Below are positions 17,208-25,981 of a stretch of 55,058 nt of DNA, in pieces (the first letter of the stretch is position 1; each line of letters starts with the position of its first letter). The stretch comes from Syntrophaceae bacterium UBA6112 (lineage in GTDB: Bacteria > Desulfobacterota > Syntrophia > Syntrophales > UBA5619), in the NCBI GenBank assembly GCA_002423465.1, contig DIWG01000053.1, positions 1-55,058 on the forward strand, in the 5' to 3' direction. Below the pieces are notes generated by a model. That model ran no database searches. It was not told the origin of the DNA and saw nothing but the letters and a program-made list of their open reading frames with translations. The translations under genes were made by a program, and so were the position numbers.

Positions 17208-18207
17208 ACTCCGCCCTTCGGTTTATGGCGCGGCCTTCCTTCGTTTTGTTGTCGGCAATGGGTCTTTTTTCACCGTATCCGACCACCCGGATCCGCGAGG
17301 GAGCGATTCCTCTTTCAATCAGATATCTGCGTACGGCATTCGCCCTTCTTTCCGACAGCTTCTGGTTGTATTGGTCCGAGCCGATATAATCGGTATGCCC
17401 CTCGACGACGACGGGTGATGATGGATTTGATTTCAAATAGGCCACATGATGATCCAGATCCGGAACGTAAAGCTTTTTGATATTGTACTTGTCAAAATCG
17501 AAGTGAACGATCGGCAGACGGAGTTTTTCCGCCTTTTTCTCTTTTACCGCAACCGGTTCCGGCGCCGCGACCGGTAAAGTGACCACGGCATTTTTCACCC
17601 GGGATGTGTAAAGGACGGTTGCATAAAGTTGCCGGTTATGATCCAGCCAAAAGGCAATTCCTTCCTCATCCAGGACATATTTGTATTTCATGATCTTCCC
17701 GTTGTTGTAAAAGATATAAAGTTTCTTATCCCCCGGGTATTGTAGCGGAAATTCCCCTTTTTCCTTGCCGGTCGGGTCTGATTGATTCTCGGTTTCAGTC
17801 GTGGCCTTGTTCTGAATGATCGGGGAGGGCTGGTAATTGAGTTGGGCAACAGCCGTCGACGCGCCGAACTCTCTTTCAATATCCGAAAGCAGAATGCCTC
17901 GGGAGGGCTGTTTATTGCCGACAGACCCCCTGAAGTTTCGGGCAAGATAGATCTGTTCAACCTGATCGTTCTGATTAATATACACGCTGAGCCCCAGGGA
18001 TTCATATTGCAGGCACATGCCGTCGCTCTTGATGATATCCGGCGTTCCCAGGGTTTCAATGACCTCTTTGCGCGGCATGTCCAAACTGATCAGGCGCAGG
18101 GTATCCTCAAACTGGATGCTCATGGCTGTGATCGAATGTCCCATCATGGGAAATGCCAGAATCAGCATCCCGCACAATACGGCGACCAGGGTTTGTCGGG
18201 TTTTCAT
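17185..18207 (-). CDS. OmpA-family outer-membrane/peptidoglycan-associated protein
   Basis: About 340 residues with a signal peptide (MKTRQTLVAVLCGMLILAFP). An N-terminal SmpA/OmlA-like stretch (LDMPRKEVIETLGTPDIIKSDG) precedes a Lys/Glu-rich linker and a C-terminal OmpA domain. The OmpA domain shows VHFDFDKYNIK, VVVEGHTDYIGSDQYNQKLSERRANAVRRYL and VVGYGEKRPIADN, the peptidoglycan-binding signature. It may anchor the export machinery to the wall. AGGAGA precedes the ATG at 18207, and that ATG overlaps the stop of the upstream GT4. Confidence 0.88.
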   Translation of the reverse strand: MKTRQTLVAVLCGMLILAFPMMGHSITAMSIQFEDTLRLISLDMPRKEVIETLGTPDIIKSDGMCLQYESLGLSVYINQNDQVEQIYLARNFRGSVGNKQPSRGILLSDIEREFGASTAVAQLNYQPSPIIQNKATTETENQSDPTGKEKGEFPLQYPGDKKLYIFYNNGKIMKYKYVLDEEGIAFWLDHNRQLYATVLYTSRVKNAVVTLPVAAPEPVAVKEKKAEKLRLPIVHFDFDKYNIKKLYVPDLDHHVAYLKSNPSSPVVVEGHTDYIGSDQYNQKLSERRANAVRRYLIERGIAPSRIRVVGYGEKRPIADNKTKEGRAINRRAEFEVTVEK

Positions 18208-19265
18208 GGGCGTTCTCCTTTCTGAATGTCCATTGCACAACGTTCAAGAAAATTGCTGAAGACGGTTATGCGGCGATCGTTCAATTTCAAGGCGGCCTGC
18301 CGGGCCTGCTGCCCGATCTGCTCGGCCGCTTCCCGGTGATCCCAAAGATATTGGATGTGGTCCGCCAGCTCCTGATCGTTGCCTGCCTCAAAAAACAGGG
18401 CGGTCTGTCCATGAACCGCATACTCCTTTGTGGCCATGTTCTCGGTGATGATCAGCGGCCTGGCCAAGGCCATCACCTCGAGCATGCTGAGCTGTCCGGC
18501 GGAAATCCGATAATCTTTCAATGGAAAGACCACCATTCGGCTGGATGCAAGCCATTGGGTCATCTCTCTGCCGGAAACATACTCCCGAAGGATGCAAACG
18601 TTTTCCGGCACGGGGACCCTCGGCCTGTATTTTTGAGATAGAATATAGGTTTTAAAATTCAATCGGGCAACCGACCGAATCAACGTGTCAAAATCCCTAT
18701 CGCTTTTCCCATAGGAGAAAACATAATCTTCTTGGGGGCGATTCGGCTCCTCCAAACGAGCAGGAGATTCCGCCAAAGGCAATACCAGAGGCAAAAAGAC
18801 AATCCGGTCTTGGGGGATATGAAACATCCGGCTGTAAATGGCCTCTTCCTCCGTGGAGGTGCAGCAAAAATAATCAATCCCGGGAATGGCCCACTTCAAC
18901 AAGGCAAGATTAAACCGGTAAAACCCCCGGGTTTTCGTCAAATCAATATGAAAATCCTGAATGATATGCAGCGGCGGCTTTTGGGGATGAACCATTCGCT
19001 TCAGGATGCCGTAACAGATTCCCAGTCGCATCTGCCAGGAGACGACCACATCAAAACGTTTTCTCCGGATCGATGCCAGGAGCGGCACATAGAATTCGGA
19101 CAAATAGTGTGAGAGATCATTCAATCGGCGGCTGAGCGGATGTTGAAAAGAAACCGGCTGAAGAATATCAACGTCTTGAACCATTCCTTTTAAATAATGA
19201 AGAAACGGCCAGCCTCCTACGTCTTTCCAGTTGGCCAATATCATCATTTTCAATCGGGAAATCAT
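18204..19265 (-). CDS. GT4-like glycosyltransferase
   Basis: A GT-B glycosyltransferase of about 353 residues. The N-terminal domain includes RFDVVVSWQMRLGICYG and HIIQDFHIDLTK. The C-terminal domain has DYVFSYGKSDRDFDTLIRSVARL and MVVFPLKDYRISAGQLSMLEVMALARPLIITENMATKEYA, with the donor-site Glu region. The first codon is the ATG at 19265 overlapping the previous stop (TGATG), and the end overlaps the OmpA-family start (ATGA), so translation is coupled on both sides. Paralogous in style to the next gene: both end with the ...TKEY/TQEY...G...D signature. Confidence 0.83.
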   Translation of the reverse strand: MISRLKMMILANWKDVGGWPFLHYLKGMVQDVDILQPVSFQHPLSRRLNDLSHYLSEFYVPLLASIRRKRFDVVVSWQMRLGICYGILKRMVHPQKPPLHIIQDFHIDLTKTRGFYRFNLALLKWAIPGIDYFCCTSTEEEAIYSRMFHIPQDRIVFLPLVLPLAESPARLEEPNRPQEDYVFSYGKSDRDFDTLIRSVARLNFKTYILSQKYRPRVPVPENVCILREYVSGREMTQWLASSRMVVFPLKDYRISAGQLSMLEVMALARPLIITENMATKEYAVHGQTALFFEAGNDQELADHIQYLWDHREAAEQIGQQARQAALKLNDRRITVFSNFLERCAMDIQKGERP

Positions 19266-20377
19266 CACGTGCCGGTCTCCTGAAGGCTGCTCTGAATAAT
19301 ATGAGCTATTTTCTTTGCATATAAATCCATGGAATGGTTTTCCAGCGCTGTCTGTCTGGCCCGTCGACCGATCTCTTCCGCCTGATCGGGATGAGAAAAA
19401 ATAACATTGATGGCATCAACAATCGCATCCGGATCTTTTTGGGAAACCAAAAAACCGTTTTTGCCGTCTTCAATGTACTCTTGAGTGGTAATCGTACGGG
19501 TGACAATGACCGGTTTACCATAACACATGGCGTTCAGAAGCGTTCCTTCCGCTGCCGGTGAAGAGATCTTCTCCAAAGGAAAGATGACGGCGGCAGATCG
19601 TTTCATCAGCTCTTCCGCTGCATTTCCGAATGTATTTCGATGAACGGTAACATTATCCGGGATGGTCAGCCCTTCCAAAAAAGCATCCGTGGTGGCCAAT
19701 ACAAATTTTTTTGCACATTTTTTTGCAGCCGCCATCAGAGTGGGGAAATCCCGATAGCTCAAACCCACGGAATAGAGATAACCGTCCGGCAGAAACCCAC
19801 TGTGATTTTTTCCCAAAGTGACGATAGGATATTTCAGGTGAACAAGCTGATGTTCCGACAATTTGAATCGTTCCCGAATTAAACTCTTGTAAGCATTGGA
19901 CATAAAACCGATCTTGTTGACCCTTTTCCAGGAGATCGCAATAAACCACCTGCGAAGTTTTTCCAGAACAGGGTTGTTCCTCTCAATAATCATGGCCGTC
20001 AGGATAAAAACGTTGGGAGTATTTGAAAACGTAATCAGCTTGAGCAGCCCCAAAAACATCCCCATGATTTGCTGCCGGGCAATCACATAGTCGTAGTCAT
20101 GTCTCCGTCCGAAGGCTTTCATGCTGCCCCACAGACACATGGGCCAATGAGAGAATAATTTGTTCATTTTGTTCACAGGCGACCACTTGGAACTGTTATA
20201 GTTGACGCCCATGCAATCACAGTCCAGACCGCTTTTTCGCAAGGCATCCAGAAGGGAGTCATCATCCTGAGGCATCCAGTCCACCAGGACAAGCACTCGG
20301 GGAGATTTTTTCATCGCAACGGCCTCGCTATCGATGTTTTGTTGCGTGCTGACCCGGTGGTCTGGGGATGGGACCAT
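19265..20377 (-). CDS. GT4-like glycosyltransferase
   Basis: About 370 residues. RVLVLVDWMPQDDDSLLDALRKSGLD opens the acceptor domain; DGYLYSVGLSYRDFPTLMAAAKKC and AVIFPLEKISSPAAEGTLLNAMCYGKPVIVTRTITTQEYIEDGKNG mark the donor domain. The frame is open to a TTG at 20416 inside the upstream gene. The ATG at 20377 follows GGGGA with eight-base spacing and sits five bases behind the upstream stop, so it is preferred. Similar C-terminal pattern to 18204-19265, suggesting duplication followed by divergence. Confidence 0.83.
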   Translation of the reverse strand: MVPSPDHRVSTQQNIDSEAVAMKKSPRVLVLVDWMPQDDDSLLDALRKSGLDCDCMGVNYNSSKWSPVNKMNKLFSHWPMCLWGSMKAFGRRHDYDYVIARQQIMGMFLGLLKLITFSNTPNVFILTAMIIERNNPVLEKLRRWFIAISWKRVNKIGFMSNAYKSLIRERFKLSEHQLVHLKYPIVTLGKNHSGFLPDGYLYSVGLSYRDFPTLMAAAKKCAKKFVLATTDAFLEGLTIPDNVTVHRNTFGNAAEELMKRSAAVIFPLEKISSPAAEGTLLNAMCYGKPVIVTRTITTQEYIEDGKNGFLVSQKDPDAIVDAINVIFSHPDQAEEIGRRARQTALENHSMDLYAKKIAHIIQSSLQETGT

Positions 20378-20381
20378 GGCG

Positions 20382-21773
20382 CTATCCCCGTTTATAATCG
20401 GCGATGACGTTTTCAAAAAGGTTGATCAGGCTGTCCATTTGATCCTTGATGAGCAGCTTTTTTTTCACATAGTCCTGACCGGCGATTCCCATTTGCAGCA
20501 ATAGATTTCGGTCCGAGAGCATCTCGCCCATTTTCTGCGCCAGATCGTCGCAGGAATCCGGTTCAAACAATCGTCCGGTTATCCCCTCCTCGACCTGTTC
20601 GGGAATCCCGCCGATACGGGACGCGAGAACCGGCGTGCCATTCATGAAGCTCTCATACGTGCTGATCGGCGCATTGTCATACCAGCGGCTGGGCACCACG
20701 CTGAACAGGGCCTCGGCAATCCAGCGCATCAGGGTCTGTCCGGACTGGAATCCCGGGAAATGGATGCGGTTTTGCACATGAGGCTGAATGAGCCGCTTCA
20801 GGCGCTCCTCTTCCCCGTCATAACTCCGGCCGATGATATACAGGTCGATCGGCGGATTCAGCTTCTGAAATGCGCCGATCAAGGTATCGATCCCCTTTTC
20901 ATAAGATAATCTGCCAAAATAGAGAATGTAGCCTTTTTTATGCCAGGCCTTGTCCGGAGCGACGGTCCTTTCTATCGGATACTGCAGCACATGAAACCTC
21001 TCTTCGCGCGCTTTCGCTTCTCTCTTTCGCTCTCCCTCTCTTCGGCCCTCTCCTTCCCTGTCCTCCGGTTTCCTTCTCTTCCCCTGTCTTCTTTCAACCG
21101 GATAATACAACACATGCGTCTTGTGCTTGGAAATACCGCCTTCGAGCAGCTTGTCTTTCATGAACTCACAGGGTACGACGAAGGCATCCACCAGTTCATA
21201 CAAACCGAGCAGGCGCTGGATATACATAGCGGCCACCCGGACCGCGGAGGCGGCAAGATTGTTTTTTACACAGCGGTGCAGAAGTCCGTGGTAATACTGC
21301 CCCCGGACACAGAGCGTGCAGGGTCTGCCGTCTCGCAGCAGCGAATAGCTGGGGCAAAGCAGATTGTAGTCGCCGATCTGCATAACCACCGGGATGCGAT
21401 GACGTTTCAAGGTGTGGATAATGCTTGGCGACATATAGTTATAGATGTTCAGGATATAGGCGATATCCGTTCCGGGAAACGCGTTCAACAGCCGGCTCAA
21501 TTTGATTCTTGCTTCGAAAGAGTAGGTGCTTCTGTCCAGAAATCGCAGGATATTGGCGGGAGAAAATCGGATATTTGCCCAAAGCGCCTGTTCGGGGCCC
21601 CCGGGAGGTTCCAGAAAATAGTCTTGATAGGGAGAAGGCCATGTTCCGGCATAACGGACGCTGAAAGGAATGGTCGTATGCCCCCTTGCCGAGAGGAAAT
21701 TCATAACATCGTAAAGATATTTCTCGACGCCGCCGTTTAAGAAAAAATATTTGTTACAAAAGACAATCTGCAT
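20382..21773 (-). CDS. GT4 glycosyltransferase with a charged low-complexity insertion
   Basis: A 463-residue GT-B enzyme. FFLNGGVEKYLYDVMNFLSARGH opens the acceptor domain; GYILYFGRLSYEKGIDTLIGAF and SRWYDNAPISTYESFMNGTPVLASRIGGIPE form the donor domain. A Cys cluster (LLCPSYSLLRDGRPCTLC) resembles other GT4 enzymes of this subtype. Residues 229-260 are an Arg/Glu/Lys/Gly-rich insert placed between two copies of the same motif (HVLYYPVER and HVLQYPIER). The insert sits at the domain junction, so activity could persist. The start directly follows the upstream stop (TAAATG). Confidence 0.85.
   Translation of the reverse strand: MQIVFCNKYFFLNGGVEKYLYDVMNFLSARGHTTIPFSVRYAGTWPSPYQDYFLEPPGGPEQALWANIRFSPANILRFLDRSTYSFEARIKLSRLLNAFPGTDIAYILNIYNYMSPSIIHTLKRHRIPVVMQIGDYNLLCPSYSLLRDGRPCTLCVRGQYYHGLLHRCVKNNLAASAVRVAAMYIQRLLGLYELVDAFVVPCEFMKDKLLEGGISKHKTHVLYYPVERRQGKRRKPEDREGEGRREGERKREAKAREERFHVLQYPIERTVAPDKAWHKKGYILYFGRLSYEKGIDTLIGAFQKLNPPIDLYIIGRSYDGEEERLKRLIQPHVQNRIHFPGFQSGQTLMRWIAEALFSVVPSRWYDNAPISTYESFMNGTPVLASRIGGIPEQVEEGITGRLFEPDSCDDLAQKMGEMLSDRNLLLQMGIAGQDYVKKKLLIKDQMDSLINLFENVIADYKRG
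20967..21116 (-). repeat. homopurine in-frame insertion bounded by an imperfect 24-nt duplication
   Basis: The minus strand is almost pure G/A from about 21000 to 21095. It is flanked by coding copies of HVLYYPVER (21116-21090) and HVLQYPIER (20993-20967), which match at 18 of 24 bases at a 123-bp offset. This looks like an old segmental duplication or a low-complexity element insertion that kept the reading frame. Confidence 0.65.
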
Positions 21774-23819
21774 TTAAGGTTTTTCTCCCAAATCTATCCG
21801 AAAAATTCCCGTTCCGTTAAACCCGATATAGGCTGCGTCCGGTTCTCCCGACGTGGGGGTGATGACCATCATGTTCACCTTGGGAAGATCCATCGGGACC
21901 TTTCTAAACGTTTTTGCGCCGTCCGTGCTGATAAAGAGTCCTTCGGTTGCCCTTACATCAGAACGAGTCGTTCCCGCGAGAATCAGTCCCGGGCTTCGGG
22001 GGGAAAAGGCTACACTGTACACCGCCATTTCCTGCGCTGCAGTCACGGGAAGCCGACTTTCCTGCCAGTTTTCTCCCCCATCATTTGAGATCAGAAGGGT
22101 ATTGCCGCCACAGCCTGCCAGAATCCGGGAGGGATTGGAAGGATCGACGGCCATTCCAAACGCAAATCGCTCTCCGGTCGTCATGCGCCGCCAGGAACTT
22201 GCGCCATCGGTGGATTTGTAAATACCGCCAGCCATTGTGGCGGCAAACAGAATTCCGGGAAGTCGGGGATGAACCCGCAATGCCCCGGGTCCCTTGATAA
22301 AAGGGGCATTCAACCCCTGATTCATCGGAGACCAGGTTTTCCCTGCATTGGTGGTCTTATACACGCCATATCCATTGATTCCAACATAAATCGTCTCTTC
22401 GGAAAAAGGGTCCAGTTCCAGATTGGTTGGTAAGCCATCGACATATCCCCGTTTGGCAAGGGTTTCCACGGGGACGGAAAACCCGATATCCTTCCAGTTT
22501 GCTCCGGAGTTCCGGGATTCATAAACATGGATTTTCCCCTGTTTATCCCTGAGGTTGATCAGCAAGACCATCCGGGATGGGTCTTTTGGGGATATCTCGA
22601 TTTCCTGGGCATGGCCATCGACAACGCCGTTCATCGACCTCTTCCAGTGTTTCCCTGAATCTTCGGAGATCATCAGGCCGTTGTCCGCCGCGCACAGATA
22701 AAGGGTTTTCGGGTTTCGGGGATGAATCTTCAGATCATTGATGCAGGTGTTTTGAAGGCCGTGATGCTTTTGATACCAGTGATCTCCATCGTCAGCGGTC
22801 TGCCAGAGGTTCCACCAGTCCGTCATGAAGATGGATTGGGACGTTCCGGGGACAAAGGCCATCTCTTCGACGCCGGACAGGGTGCTGGTCCAGTTGGGAG
22901 GCGCTTCCGGATCGACCTGAAACGAGAGGATGGATTCCCAGGTGGATCCTCCATCGCGGGTTTTATAGAGCAGATGCGGCCAGTTTTCGGGATGCGAGGC
23001 GATGAATACCAGGTTCGGATTGTCGGGATGAACCAGAAGGGATTTATAGCCCTTGGGATGGGGCCGCAGTGAAACCGGGCGACTCTCCCAGGCGAGAGTG
23101 GTTGCATTCCAGCGGAACAGGCCTCGCTGTTTTTCAACCATATAGAGGGAATTGCGCGAAGAAGCGATATCCATAATCTCGCCGGAACCCCGCAGGAGTC
23201 CCTTATGTTGCAGATTCCAGGTTTGCCCCTCCAGTCGATAAACGCCGCGAGACGTTGCGGCGTACAAAAAACCCTCATACACCGTAAGCCCATTGACCTT
23301 GAAACGCTCCAGTCCGGGAACCGGTTGCGGAGATGCTTTGAGATTGTTCAACGGAAGTTTGAAAACCCCATTTGTGTCGGTTCCAATCCACAGCGAGTTT
23401 CGGGTAAAGAGCAGCAGCCGGCTTCCAAAAAAACGGGATGGGTAGCGGATTTCACCGGTTATCCGAACCCAGCCGTCACCCTGATGGATACTGAAATAGA
23501 GACCGTCGTCGGTCAGGGCAACGAGCTGATGGGGGGCTGCCGGATTGATGGCGATATCCGCGACTGTAAAACCCTCCAGCCCTTTTCCGATCAGCTCAAA
23601 GTGGTTGCCGCCGTCCCGGCTTCGGTAGATTCCGGCAACATCCGATCCGACGTAAACGGTTTTGGGACTTGATGGATCGATCGCAACGGCCGTGAATCGT
23701 CCGCCGCCGCCGTAGCCCGCAGGATGCCAAGACAGGCGAATGCTTTCCGCACTTGCGGCGATTGTAAACAGTACGGGGAAAAGGATTGCGGAAATGAGAG
23801 GGATCAGTCGACGCGTCAT
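21774..23819 (-). CDS. secreted BNR/Asp-box beta-propeller protein (sialidase/VPS10-like)
   Basis: A 681-residue exported protein; MTRRLIPLISAILFPVLFTIAASA is a clear signal peptide. It consists of repeated propeller blades with Asp-box motifs such as GIYRSRDGGNHFE, LYKTRDGGSTWE, VYKTTNAGKTW, IYKSTDGASSW and LISNDGGENWQ. This family includes sialidases, xyloglucanases and non-catalytic binding propellers. No catalytic residues can be assigned with confidence. Co-transcription with EPS genes suggests a role in binding or trimming the polymer in the periplasm or outside. It overlaps the upstream gene by four bases. Confidence 0.85.
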   Translation of the reverse strand: MTRRLIPLISAILFPVLFTIAASAESIRLSWHPAGYGGGGRFTAVAIDPSSPKTVYVGSDVAGIYRSRDGGNHFELIGKGLEGFTVADIAINPAAPHQLVALTDDGLYFSIHQGDGWVRITGEIRYPSRFFGSRLLLFTRNSLWIGTDTNGVFKLPLNNLKASPQPVPGLERFKVNGLTVYEGFLYAATSRGVYRLEGQTWNLQHKGLLRGSGEIMDIASSRNSLYMVEKQRGLFRWNATTLAWESRPVSLRPHPKGYKSLLVHPDNPNLVFIASHPENWPHLLYKTRDGGSTWESILSFQVDPEAPPNWTSTLSGVEEMAFVPGTSQSIFMTDWWNLWQTADDGDHWYQKHHGLQNTCINDLKIHPRNPKTLYLCAADNGLMISEDSGKHWKRSMNGVVDGHAQEIEISPKDPSRMVLLINLRDKQGKIHVYESRNSGANWKDIGFSVPVETLAKRGYVDGLPTNLELDPFSEETIYVGINGYGVYKTTNAGKTWSPMNQGLNAPFIKGPGALRVHPRLPGILFAATMAGGIYKSTDGASSWRRMTTGERFAFGMAVDPSNPSRILAGCGGNTLLISNDGGENWQESRLPVTAAQEMAVYSVAFSPRSPGLILAGTTRSDVRATEGLFISTDGAKTFRKVPMDLPKVNMMVITPTSGEPDAAYIGFNGTGIFRIDLGEKP

Positions 23820-24493
23820 TGCTTTCCTGACCCTGCCTCTGTCAGCTTCTTTTCCAGATTGGGTTTCAGGTGGTACGATGGTTTGCCATACAACCGGGCG
23901 CTGTAGAGGACAAACGCCTTTTCTAACGGATCATAGCCTTTCATCCAAACGGTCCCTGATACCGTATTGGAATGAATGCGGAGCTTCAATCGACCGGAAG
24001 TGACAGGGACGATGGTTGGCAGGGCCACTTTCATGGCAAATTTTTCTCCCTCAAGTGCCGCCATATGCATGCCGGGGTGCCTGAGCGCTTCGGGACTTAA
24101 AAAAATGAAATAAAAGGGTATTTCCTTGATAGGGGTTCGTTTGATGTTGCAGGTAATTTCATTTGCAATCGCCGTCATTTCCGTGTCTTCGGACCTCCAG
24201 AAGAAGCTGTTTCGGGAATTTTTCTGAGGGAATCCTTCAATGACGATCTGGTAGGGGTTGTTGTATTTGCTGACGATTGCGGGTGGCATCAGCGTCAACA
24301 AAGCCTGAGAGCCGGAAAATGTTTCATTCATAACCGTCCCGGAAAGCTGCAGCAGGTACTGCTTCTGAAACTCCGTGTTTTCGAGGAGCGGATTATCGGT
24401 TCCCAAATTTTCCGCCATGATGTTGACGGGAAATAAGCCGGAACCGAGGATGATCAGTATGCCAATGATAAAATTGCGCGCCATGTTTTTCAT
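23816..24493 (-). CDS. exported protein of unknown function
   Basis: About 225 residues with a signal peptide (MKNMARNFIIGILIILGSG...). I recognise no domain. The mature part is predicted beta-rich, with patches such as YNNPYQIVIEGFPQKNSRNSFFWRSEDTE and MKVALPTIVPVTSGRLKLRIHSNTVSGTVWMKGYDP. The ATG at 24493 is five bases behind the galE stop; the longer frame to 24541 lies inside galE and is unlikely. Its position between galE and the propeller gene suggests a periplasmic accessory to the polymer. Confidence 0.72.
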   Translation of the reverse strand: MKNMARNFIIGILIILGSGLFPVNIMAENLGTDNPLLENTEFQKQYLLQLSGTVMNETFSGSQALLTLMPPAIVSKYNNPYQIVIEGFPQKNSRNSFFWRSEDTEMTAIANEITCNIKRTPIKEIPFYFIFLSPEALRHPGMHMAALEGEKFAMKVALPTIVPVTSGRLKLRIHSNTVSGTVWMKGYDPLEKAFVLYSARLYGKPSYHLKPNLEKKLTEAGSGKQ

Positions 24494-24498
24494 AGCCG

Positions 24499-25491
24499 TT
24501 ATGGACCCTGTTTTTTCGATTTGGAGGAGTGCCAGTTCCATGCCGTTGAAATGATTGTATTAATATTAGTAAAACCGGGTCTCCAGCCCAGCAGCAACGC
24601 GGCCTGTTCCGCTTTCGCCACCAGTGCCGGGGGGTCGCCGGCACGTCGCCCGACCGTCCGATAGGCCACCGGCTTTCCGGTAACCTGCCGGACTGCCTGA
24701 ATCACTTCCATGACCGAGTGTCCCTGTCCCGTCCCCAAATTAACGCATAGGTTTTGACCGGATTCGACCAGATATTTGAGGGCCAGCAGATGGGCATCGG
24801 CCAAATCCGTGACATGGATATAATCCCGAATGGCTGTTCCGTCCGGAGTATCATAATCGGTCCCGTAAACTTCCGTATAATCGCGCAGTCCCTGCACCGT
24901 TTGCAACAGGAGAGGGATCAGATGGGTTTCGGGATCATGATCTTCGCCGATTTGTCCCTCGGGATCGGCGCCGGCCGCATTAAAATAACGCAGAATCGCG
25001 TACCGAAATCCATAGGCACTCCCATAATCCCGGATGATTTGCTCCACCATGAGCTTGGTACGGCCGTAGGGATTGACCGGGATCTGTGGATGGTTTTCGG
25101 AGATGGGAACCTGCAGCGGCATCCCATAGGTTGAACAACTGCTCGAAAAGATGATATTCTTACAGCCATTTCGTCGCATGGCCTCCAGAAGTGAAATCGA
25201 ACCGGCAACATTGTTTTGATAATACTTTGCCGGGTGTTCAACCGATTCGCCGACATACGCATAAGCGGCAAAATGGATTACGGCCATGGGCTGATATTTT
25301 GAAAATATTTGATCCAGGGCCGAAGCATCGGCAGTATCGCCTTCAATGATCGGACCCCATTGGACAGCCCAGGGATGACCGTAGATTAGATTGTCGAGAG
25401 AAATGGGAAGGTAGCCCATCGCGGTGAGGGCTTTACAGGTATGACTGCCGACATATCCGGCGCCTCCGGTAATCAGAATGGGTTCGGTCAT
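24499..25491 (-). CDS. galE: UDP-glucose 4-epimerase
   Basis: A 330-residue extended short-chain dehydrogenase that interconverts UDP-glucose and UDP-galactose (or the GlcNAc/GalNAc pair). The NAD-binding GGAGYVGSH is at residues 9-17, the SSSCSTYG serine strand follows, and YGRTK is the catalytic Tyr-x3-Lys. RYFNAAGADPEGQIGEDHDPETHLIP and GTAIRDYIHVTDLADAH are GalE-specific. It supplies a sugar nucleotide to the GT4 enzymes behind it. First gene of the minus-strand operon that runs to murJ-like 15627. Confidence 0.96.
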   Translation of the reverse strand: MTEPILITGGAGYVGSHTCKALTAMGYLPISLDNLIYGHPWAVQWGPIIEGDTADASALDQIFSKYQPMAVIHFAAYAYVGESVEHPAKYYQNNVAGSISLLEAMRRNGCKNIIFSSSCSTYGMPLQVPISENHPQIPVNPYGRTKLMVEQIIRDYGSAYGFRYAILRYFNAAGADPEGQIGEDHDPETHLIPLLLQTVQGLRDYTEVYGTDYDTPDGTAIRDYIHVTDLADAHLLALKYLVESGQNLCVNLGTGQGHSVMEVIQAVRQVTGKPVAYRTVGRRAGDPPALVAKAEQAALLLGWRPGFTNINTIISTAWNWHSSKSKKQGP

Positions 25492-25558
25492 CGTAAATAC
25501 CCCTTTATTTCCGGCAATCCGTCAGCAGATTTCATAAAACTTGCGCTTTTCTGAAAGA

Positions 25559-25588
25559 AGCATATGAATAAAGACAAGGATTTGTCAA
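25559..25588 (-). promoter_or_regulatory. promoter for the galE operon
   Basis: Minus-strand TTGACA (25588-25583), 18-bp spacer, TATGCT (25564-25559). It leaves a leader of about 60 nt before galE. The -35 lies in one arm of the inverted repeat shared with the divergent promoter. Confidence 0.55.
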
Positions 25589-25622
25589 GCAAAATGACCA
25601 TAACCAAAAAAATGCTTGACAA
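25582..25622. repeat. 10-bp perfect inverted repeat joining divergent -35 boxes
   Basis: TTGTCAAGCA (25582-25591) and TGCTTGACAA (25613-25622) are exact complements with a 21-bp loop. Both arms hold a TTGACA. This is the same geometry as at 8826-8877 but a different sequence. A candidate regulator site between the two large EPS operons. Confidence 0.6.
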
Positions 25623-25643
25623 CGTATTTATTTTGTATATTTT
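25616..25643 (+). promoter_or_regulatory. promoter for the HTH-EPS export operon
   Basis: TTGACA (25616-25621), 16-bp spacer, TATTTT (25638-25643); TATATT at 25636-25641 is an alternative with short spacing. It would give a leader of about 40 nt before the first HTH gene. Confidence 0.6.
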
Positions 25644-25688
25644 GGAACCGTATCGGAATAGTCCGGAATTCTCGCGAAGGTTTCTGAT

Positions 25689-25907
25689 ATGAACAGAAAT
25701 AGGCTGAAGGATCGGCGCATTTCCGAGGGGCTTACCATTACAGAGCTGTCGCGTTTCTCCAACGTCAGCACCAAGGTAATCAGCCAGACCGAACGGTTTT
25801 TGAAAAATCCCACCGAAGTAACCAAAAGAAAAATACTAAAAGGATTAAATGCGGCGAAAAAGTCGGGAGGGAAGCCCTATGATTTTGAGTATATTTTCCC
25901 ATTATAA
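25689..25907 (+). CDS. small XRE-like helix-turn-helix protein, copy 1
   Basis: A 72-residue protein that is little more than an HTH domain. GLTITELSRFSNVSTKVISQTERF forms the helix-turn-helix; the C-terminus KPYDFEYIFP is conserved with copy 2. The lack of any ligand or dimerisation domain suggests a compact DNA-binding autoregulator. It is the first gene after the divergent promoter pair, so it is a natural candidate to bind the inverted repeat at 25582-25622. Family placement is by HTH pattern; the specific family is not known to me. Confidence 0.78.
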   Translation: MNRNRLKDRRISEGLTITELSRFSNVSTKVISQTERFLKNPTEVTKRKILKGLNAAKKSGGKPYDFEYIFPL

Positions 25908-25981
25908 TGAAGATTTTAAATCCTTAATGGCGTATTTTGAGCTATATTGAGGCAAGATCGAATTACATAGGACCGATAGCT

